64,000 nucleotides of DNA from Chitinophagales bacterium (GTDB lineage Bacteria; Bacteroidota; Bacteroidia; Chitinophagales; UBA2359), in NCBI GenBank assembly GCA_041392475.1, contig JAWKLZ010000002.1:2054501-2118500 (forward strand), written 5' to 3'. Below, piece after piece: positions 60,503 to 64,000 of the stretch. Below the pieces are notes generated by a model. It made no database searches and was not told where the DNA came from. It was given only the letters and a program-made list of their open reading frames with translations. A program made the translations under genes and the position numbers. Position 1 is the stretch's first letter, and each line of letters begins with the position of its first letter.

Positions 60503-61378
60503 TTAAAGCACCTCGGCTACAATACGGTCATTGATTTGTTTCACCATTTTGGTCAAAACAGGTCTTGGCCCTACTTCAATAAACATACGTGCGCCGTCTT
60601 CCACCATATTTTCAATGGTTTGTGTCCACCTTACAGGAGATGTTAGGTGTGCAATTAAGTTGGCTTTGATTTCTTCGGGGTCTTGCGTTGCTGTTCCTGT
60701 AACATTTTGATAGACAGGACAAGGAGGCTCTCTGAAAGTTGTTTCTTCAATCGCCTTAGCCAGTTCCACTTTTGCAGATTCCATCAAAGGAGAATGAAAT
60801 GCGCCACCTACTTTCAATTTCAATACATTTCGAGCACCTGCTTCCTTGAGTCTTTCAGAAGCAATTTCAATGCCTCTTAAGGTTCCAGAAATGACCAACT
60901 GACCAGGATGGTTGTAGTTTGCAGGTACGACCACTTCTTCTTCAATGCTTGCACAAATACTTTCAATAATTGAATCTTCCAATCCAAGTACAGCAGCCAT
61001 TGTAGAAGGATTCGCTTCACAGGCAGCTTGCATCAATTCCGCACGTCTGGCAACCAAACGAAGTGCATCGGCATATTTGATAGCCCGAATAGCAGACAAA
61101 GCAGAAAATTCTCCAAGAGAATGACCTGCTACCATATCGGGTTTGAAATCACGGGTAACACGGGCTTTTATCACGGAGTAAACAAATACTGCGGGCTGAG
61201 TAATTTTTGTTTGTTGCAACTCTTGTTTTGTGCCATCCATCATGATTTTACTCAACTTGAAGCCGAGAATATCATCGGCTATTTCCAAGTATTCCATAGA
61301 TGTCTCGGAAAGAGAGCAGAGGGTTTTGCCCATACCTACTGTCTGTGAACCCTGTCCTGTAAAGATAAACGCATTCAT
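60503..61378 (-). CDS. fabD: Malonyl-CoA:ACP transacylase
   Basis: This is 291 residues. It loads malonate on ACP for fatty acid synthesis. FIFTGQGSQTVGMGK, the nucleophile S87 in AGHSLGEFSAL, the arginine region RAELMQAACEANPSTMAAVLG and the catalytic His in GGAFHSPLM are present. It is 42 nt downstream of the QueD-like gene on the same strand. Confidence 0.94.
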   Translation of the reverse strand: MNAFIFTGQGSQTVGMGKTLCSLSETSMEYLEIADDILGFKLSKIMMDGTKQELQQTKITQPAVFVYSVIKARVTRDFKPDMVAGHSLGEFSALSAIRAIKYADALRLVARRAELMQAACEANPSTMAAVLGLEDSIIESICASIEEEVVVPANYNHPGQLVISGTLRGIEIASERLKEAGARNVLKLKVGGAFHSPLMESAKVELAKAIEETTFREPPCPVYQNVTGTATQDPEEIKANLIAHLTSPVRWTQTIENMVEDGARMFIEVGPRPVLTKMVKQINDRIVAEVL

Positions 61379-61420
61379 CGTAATTGTAATTATTTAAAGG
61401 TTTCCAGAATTGTAATTGTC

Positions 61421-61834
61421 TTAATCACCATAGTATTCTACGTAAATATTTTCCGTTTCGGTGAGCTTTACGCAATGTAATTGACAGTCGTTTGCTTCAA
61501 TGTGAGGTGCTAATTCTCGCCAGATTGCTATTGCAAAATTTTCGGTAGAAGGAATCACTCCCTGCAAAAAATCTACATCTAAGTTGAGGTTTCGGTGATC
61601 TACCTTCTCAATAACGTATTCACGTATGATTGTACTCAGTGTTTTTACATTGATAATGAAACCTGTATCAGGATTCGGGGTTCCTTTCACTGTTACAAAC
61701 AAATGATAGTTGTGACCATGCCAATTTTCATTCGCACATTTGCCAAAAACAGCATCATTTGTTGCTTGATCCCAATTGGGATTATACAGTTTATGAGCCG
61801 AATTGAATCGTTCCCTTCTCGTCAGATAAACCAT
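61421..61834 (-). CDS. QueD/6-pyruvoyltetrahydropterin synthase family enzyme
   Basis: This is 137 residues of the T-fold family. Zinc ligands are H14 in FNSAHKL and H39/H41 in WHGHNYHLF; the catalytic Cys is C33 in GKCANENWHGH. The C-x5-HGH spacing is that of PTPS-type members rather than the shorter QueD C-x3-HGH form. VDHRNLNLDVDF and PSTENFAIAIWREL follow. It makes either 6-pyruvoyl-tetrahydropterin or 6-carboxytetrahydropterin (queuosine pathway); neighbours do not decide. Confidence 0.88.
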   Translation of the reverse strand: MVYLTRRERFNSAHKLYNPNWDQATNDAVFGKCANENWHGHNYHLFVTVKGTPNPDTGFIINVKTLSTIIREYVIEKVDHRNLNLDVDFLQGVIPSTENFAIAIWRELAPHIEANDCQLHCVKLTETENIYVEYYGD

Positions 61835-61851
61835 ATCATTGATTCTTTGTG

Positions 61852-61859
61852 CAAAGATA
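61852..61859 (-). promoter_or_regulatory. -7 box of the QueD-like gene
   Basis: On the minus strand this reads TATCTTTG followed by CACAAAG, an exact match 18 nt before the start codon. The leader would be only about 12-14 nt. Confidence 0.55.
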
Positions 61860-61990
61860 GTAATATTCAGTGCGAAATAATTGGTATGTTGTGCAATAAT
61901 AACTTACACTATCTTAAAAAAAGTCTAAGCAATGATGTAGAATAGGCTTCAATGTGCTTGGAAACAAACAATTTACAATCAATATTGGCA

Positions 61991-62668
61991 ATGAAAATCT
62001 TATTTGTGGCTGCAACATACAATGAAATTGCTCCCTTCTTACAATCACTGGGTTTAACGCAAAAAGAGGAACAAAGTTTTTACGAATTTCTCTATCGTCA
62101 TTTTCATATAGATATCCTTATTACAGGAGTTGGGATTGCACACACCGCATTTCACCTCGGACGCTTATTGGCACAAAAAACGTATGACTTGGCCGTCAAT
62201 GTTGGTATTGCAGGTAGTTTTGACCATCAAATCAAAATTGGGCAAATTGTTTGTGTTCAATCTCAAGTTTTTGGTGATATAGGAGCAGAAGACGGTGAAA
62301 GGTTTATTCCTTTGTCAGAGATGGCGTTTTTTGATAAAAACCAATTTCCATATCAAAATGGTAGATTGTTCAGTTCCTACAACACTATTTTTCCAACGCT
62401 GCGAAATTTAAAAACGGCATCTTCCATTACTGTCAATAAAGTATTGGGAAGTGAAAGTTCTATTTTTGATGCAAAAAAATTATTTCACCCCCAGATTGAA
62501 AGCATGGAAGGTGCTGCATTCTTCTACAGTTGCCTGATGTCTAAACAACCTTTTGTAGAACTACGTGCGATTTCTAACTTTGTGGAAGTACGCAATAAGT
62601 CAAAATGGAATATTCCTCTAGCGATTAAGAATTTAAATCAATTACTCATAGAAATCATAAAACTATGA
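61991..62668 (+). CDS. mqnB: Futalosine hydrolase
   Basis: This is 225 residues from ATG 61991 (MKILFVAATYNEIAPFL); 13 upstream codons in frame are not conserved. It is a nucleoside phosphorylase-like fold: ITGVGIAHTAFHLGRLL, NVGIAGSFDHQIKIGQIVCVQSQVFGDIGAEDG and ESMEGAAFFYSC (catalytic Glu/Met region). It releases hypoxanthine from futalosine in the alternative menaquinone pathway. mqnD follows directly, which strengthens the call. Confidence 0.88.
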   Translation: MKILFVAATYNEIAPFLQSLGLTQKEEQSFYEFLYRHFHIDILITGVGIAHTAFHLGRLLAQKTYDLAVNVGIAGSFDHQIKIGQIVCVQSQVFGDIGAEDGERFIPLSEMAFFDKNQFPYQNGRLFSSYNTIFPTLRNLKTASSITVNKVLGSESSIFDAKKLFHPQIESMEGAAFFYSCLMSKQPFVELRAISNFVEVRNKSKWNIPLAIKNLNQLLIEIIKL

Positions 62669-62692
62669 GATGAACGGATTGTTAATGGTTCT

Positions 62693-62740
62693 TGTCACAC
62701 AATCACACAATCACACAATCACACAATCACACAATCACAT
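62693..62740 (+). repeat. AATCACAC octamer tandem array at the mqnD start
   Basis: After TGTCACAC, the 8-nt unit AATCACAC is repeated four times exactly (62701-62732). A fifth unit AATCACAT follows, whose last bases form the mqnD ATG (62739-62741). Read on the other strand the unit is ATTGTGTG, the same AT[T/G]G-plus-four pattern as the inverted octamer arrays. Just upstream, ATTGTTAATGGTT resembles a short left arm. Confidence 0.8.
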
Positions 62741-63575
62741 GAGAACATTATCATTAGGTTTTTCACCTTGTCCGAATGATACCTTTATATTTGATGCTTT
62801 GGTGAACGACAAAATAGACACCGAAGGCATTGACTTCAATTTTCACATTGCAGATGTTGCAGAGTTGAATAAAATGGCTTTTGAAGGGGCTTTAGATATT
62901 ACAAAACTGAGTTATCATGCTTTGGGATACGTATTGGATAAATATGAATTACTCCATGCAGGGAGTGCCCTCGGCAACAATTGCGGCCCACTACTCATAG
63001 CTAAAGAAGAAATAGATTTGGGTAAAGTAACAGACCTAAAAATTGCCATTCCAGGAAAATTTACTACTGCGAATTTTCTATTGAGTTTGGCCTTTCCTAC
63101 TGCAATGAACAAAGAAGAAATGCTTTTTTCCGAAATCGAAGATGCCGTATTGAAGGGTAGGGTAGATGCGGGCTTGATTATTCATGAGAATCGCTTTACT
63201 TATCAGGAAAAGGGCTTGAAAAAATTGATAGATTTGGGAGAATATTGGGAAACCGAAACCGAACTACCCATCCCATTGGGAGGAATCGTCATTAGGAGGT
63301 CATTGCCCGTAGCCATAAAAAGTAAAATAAATAACTTGGTCAAGAAGAGTGTAGAAAATGCAATGAAGAACCCCAATGACACGCTGCCCTATGTGAGTCA
63401 ATATGCACAGGAAATGAACCACAAAGTTATGATGCAACACATTGATTTATATGTGAATGAATATAGTTTGAATTTGGGTGAAAAAGGACAAAAAGCCATT
63501 ATACAATTGTTTCAGACTGCTCAAACCAAAAATATTATACCACAAATTAACCACTCTATATTTGTGCAAGTTTGA
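62739..63575 (+). CDS. mqnD: 1,4-dihydroxy-6-naphthoate synthase
   Basis: This is 278 residues from MRTLSLGFSPCPNDTFIFDALVNDKID, the conserved start of MqnD. An upstream in-frame ATG at 62670 would add 23 residues translated from the octamer repeat (QSHNHTITQSHNH), which I judge not to be part of the protein. AELNKMAFEGALDITKLSYHALGYV, GAALGNNCGPLL-like GSALGNNCGPLLIAKEE and IPGKFTTANFLL are family blocks. It forms the naphthoate ring in futalosine-route menaquinone synthesis and is coupled to mqnB. Confidence 0.92.
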   Translation: MRTLSLGFSPCPNDTFIFDALVNDKIDTEGIDFNFHIADVAELNKMAFEGALDITKLSYHALGYVLDKYELLHAGSALGNNCGPLLIAKEEIDLGKVTDLKIAIPGKFTTANFLLSLAFPTAMNKEEMLFSEIEDAVLKGRVDAGLIIHENRFTYQEKGLKKLIDLGEYWETETELPIPLGGIVIRRSLPVAIKSKINNLVKKSVENAMKNPNDTLPYVSQYAQEMNHKVMMQHIDLYVNEYSLNLGEKGQKAIIQLFQTAQTKNIIPQINHSIFVQV

Positions 63576-63659
63576 GCGTTAGATGAAATTGATTTTAAAT
63601 AAAAAAAACGTTTGGCAAAATATTTGTCTATTTATTACCAGAATAATCGTTTGAATGAT

Positions 63660-63667
63660 TATTTTTG
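63660..63667 (+). promoter_or_regulatory. -7 box upstream of the final partial gene
   Basis: TATTTTTG is an exact match with TGG after it. The implied leader is about 130 nt and contains a perfect 8-bp hairpin, AAATAAAG/CTTTATTT (63683-63707). Confidence 0.4.
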
Positions 63668-63803
63668 TGGACAGCACAAACCAAATAAAGACTCCACAGC
63701 TTTATTTCAAAACTTCAACCCCTAATAAAAACCTTTAGAAGCATTACCACCAGTATCCATATTAAGGTTAATTATTGTCGTAAATCATCTAATTTTTAAA
63801 CGA

Positions 63804-64000
63804 ATGAATGGCTTGAAAAAAATTTTACGCATTGGGATTTTTGTTGTTTTAGTATCTATTCTTAGCAGTCTGCCCCACACTTCTCATCTCTCCAATTTAG
63901 GCAATGCAAACACTGCCAATTCGATTGAAGCACAACTAGTACAGTTTGAAGACTATGCAAAAGATACCTATGAAAAAGCAGGGCTCGAAGCAAAAGGACT
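63804..64000 (+). CDS. Exported protein, cut by window end (possible L,D-transpeptidase-type)
   Basis: The first 65 codons are visible. There is an N-terminal basic/hydrophobic signal segment (MNGLKKILRIGIFVVLVSILSS), then a polar region ending in DTYEKAGLEAKG. The 'Y...aGLeakGL' pattern recalls the start of the murein L,D-transpeptidase catalytic-domain family of Bacteroidota, but the catalytic part lies beyond the window. The function is therefore uncertain. Confidence 0.55.
   Translation, partial: MNGLKKILRIGIFVVLVSILSSLPHTSHLSNLGNANTANSIEAQLVQFEDYAKDTYEKAGLEAKG

Noticed and set aside
62693..62740. Short-period repeat as a CRISPR array
   Set aside because: Units are 8 nt without spacers; it is a tandem repeat.

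Overview
The window is a chromosomal segment from a Bacteroidota bacterium. Support for this comes from a secreted protein with a C-terminal type IX secretion (Por) sorting domain, many Bacteroidota-type -7 boxes (TAnnTTTG) with few Shine-Dalgarno sequences, a BT_3928-like DoxX protein beside folP-cdaA, and zinc-free S14 and L36. An ISC iron-sulfur system with HscA, plus futalosine-pathway menaquinone genes, points to the Saprospiria/Chitinophagia/Cytophagia side rather than Bacteroidia. The genus cannot be fixed from sequence reading alone.

Layout. 1-16 kb: hscA, a YHYH-domain membrane-anchored protein, a large secreted DUF3857-like protein, a TlpA-like lipoprotein thioredoxin, a GbsR/MarR-type regulator, a T9SS cargo protein, a small outer-membrane-type barrel, methylmalonyl-CoA epimerase, then iscS-iscU-iscA, a DUF4058/DUF434 pair and a 34-residue lysine-rich small protein. 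16-25 kb, nearly all on the minus strand: an ABC permease fused to an M1 aminopeptidase, its ATPase, a CPBP-type membrane protease, an M28 aminopeptidase, rpiB, a voltage-gated cation channel with a calcium-channel-like filter, and a rhomboid protease. 25-50 kb, plus strand: ribE, then the str-S10-spc-alpha ribosomal superoperon (rpsL to rplQ), followed by rimP-nusA-infB. 50-64 kb: recO, cdaA and folP (minus), a BT_3928-family protein, sbcD, a thioesterase, xseB, two tandem GlsB/YeaQ-type membrane proteins, a YyaL-type thioredoxin protein, a nitroreductase, fabD, a QueD/PTPS-like enzyme, mqnB, mqnD and the start of a further exported protein.

How the genes fit together. HscA and the LPPVK-bearing IscU are a chaperone-client pair although their genes are about 11 kb apart. 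The ribosomal cluster has canonical gene order but is cut by strong intrinsic terminators after rpsN and after secY. Each cut is followed by a new -7 box, so the cluster is probably at least three transcription units. rimP-nusA-infB has a leader with a terminator-like hairpin just after its promoter.

The most unusual structure is a family of intergenic inverted repeats built from degenerate 8-nt units (AT[T/G]G followed by four variable bases). It is seen at iscU/iscA, after iscA, around a decayed four-helix-bundle (IVS-type) gene before sbcD, and as a perfect AATCACAC tandem array running into the mqnD start codon. Other points worth a second look are the TLEGWND channel filter, a perfect 19-bp palindrome at the iscS promoter, the three-peptidase/ABC cluster, and a pair of roughly 75-nt inverted-repeat elements. 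No rRNA, tRNA, CRISPR array, transposase or phage gene was found.
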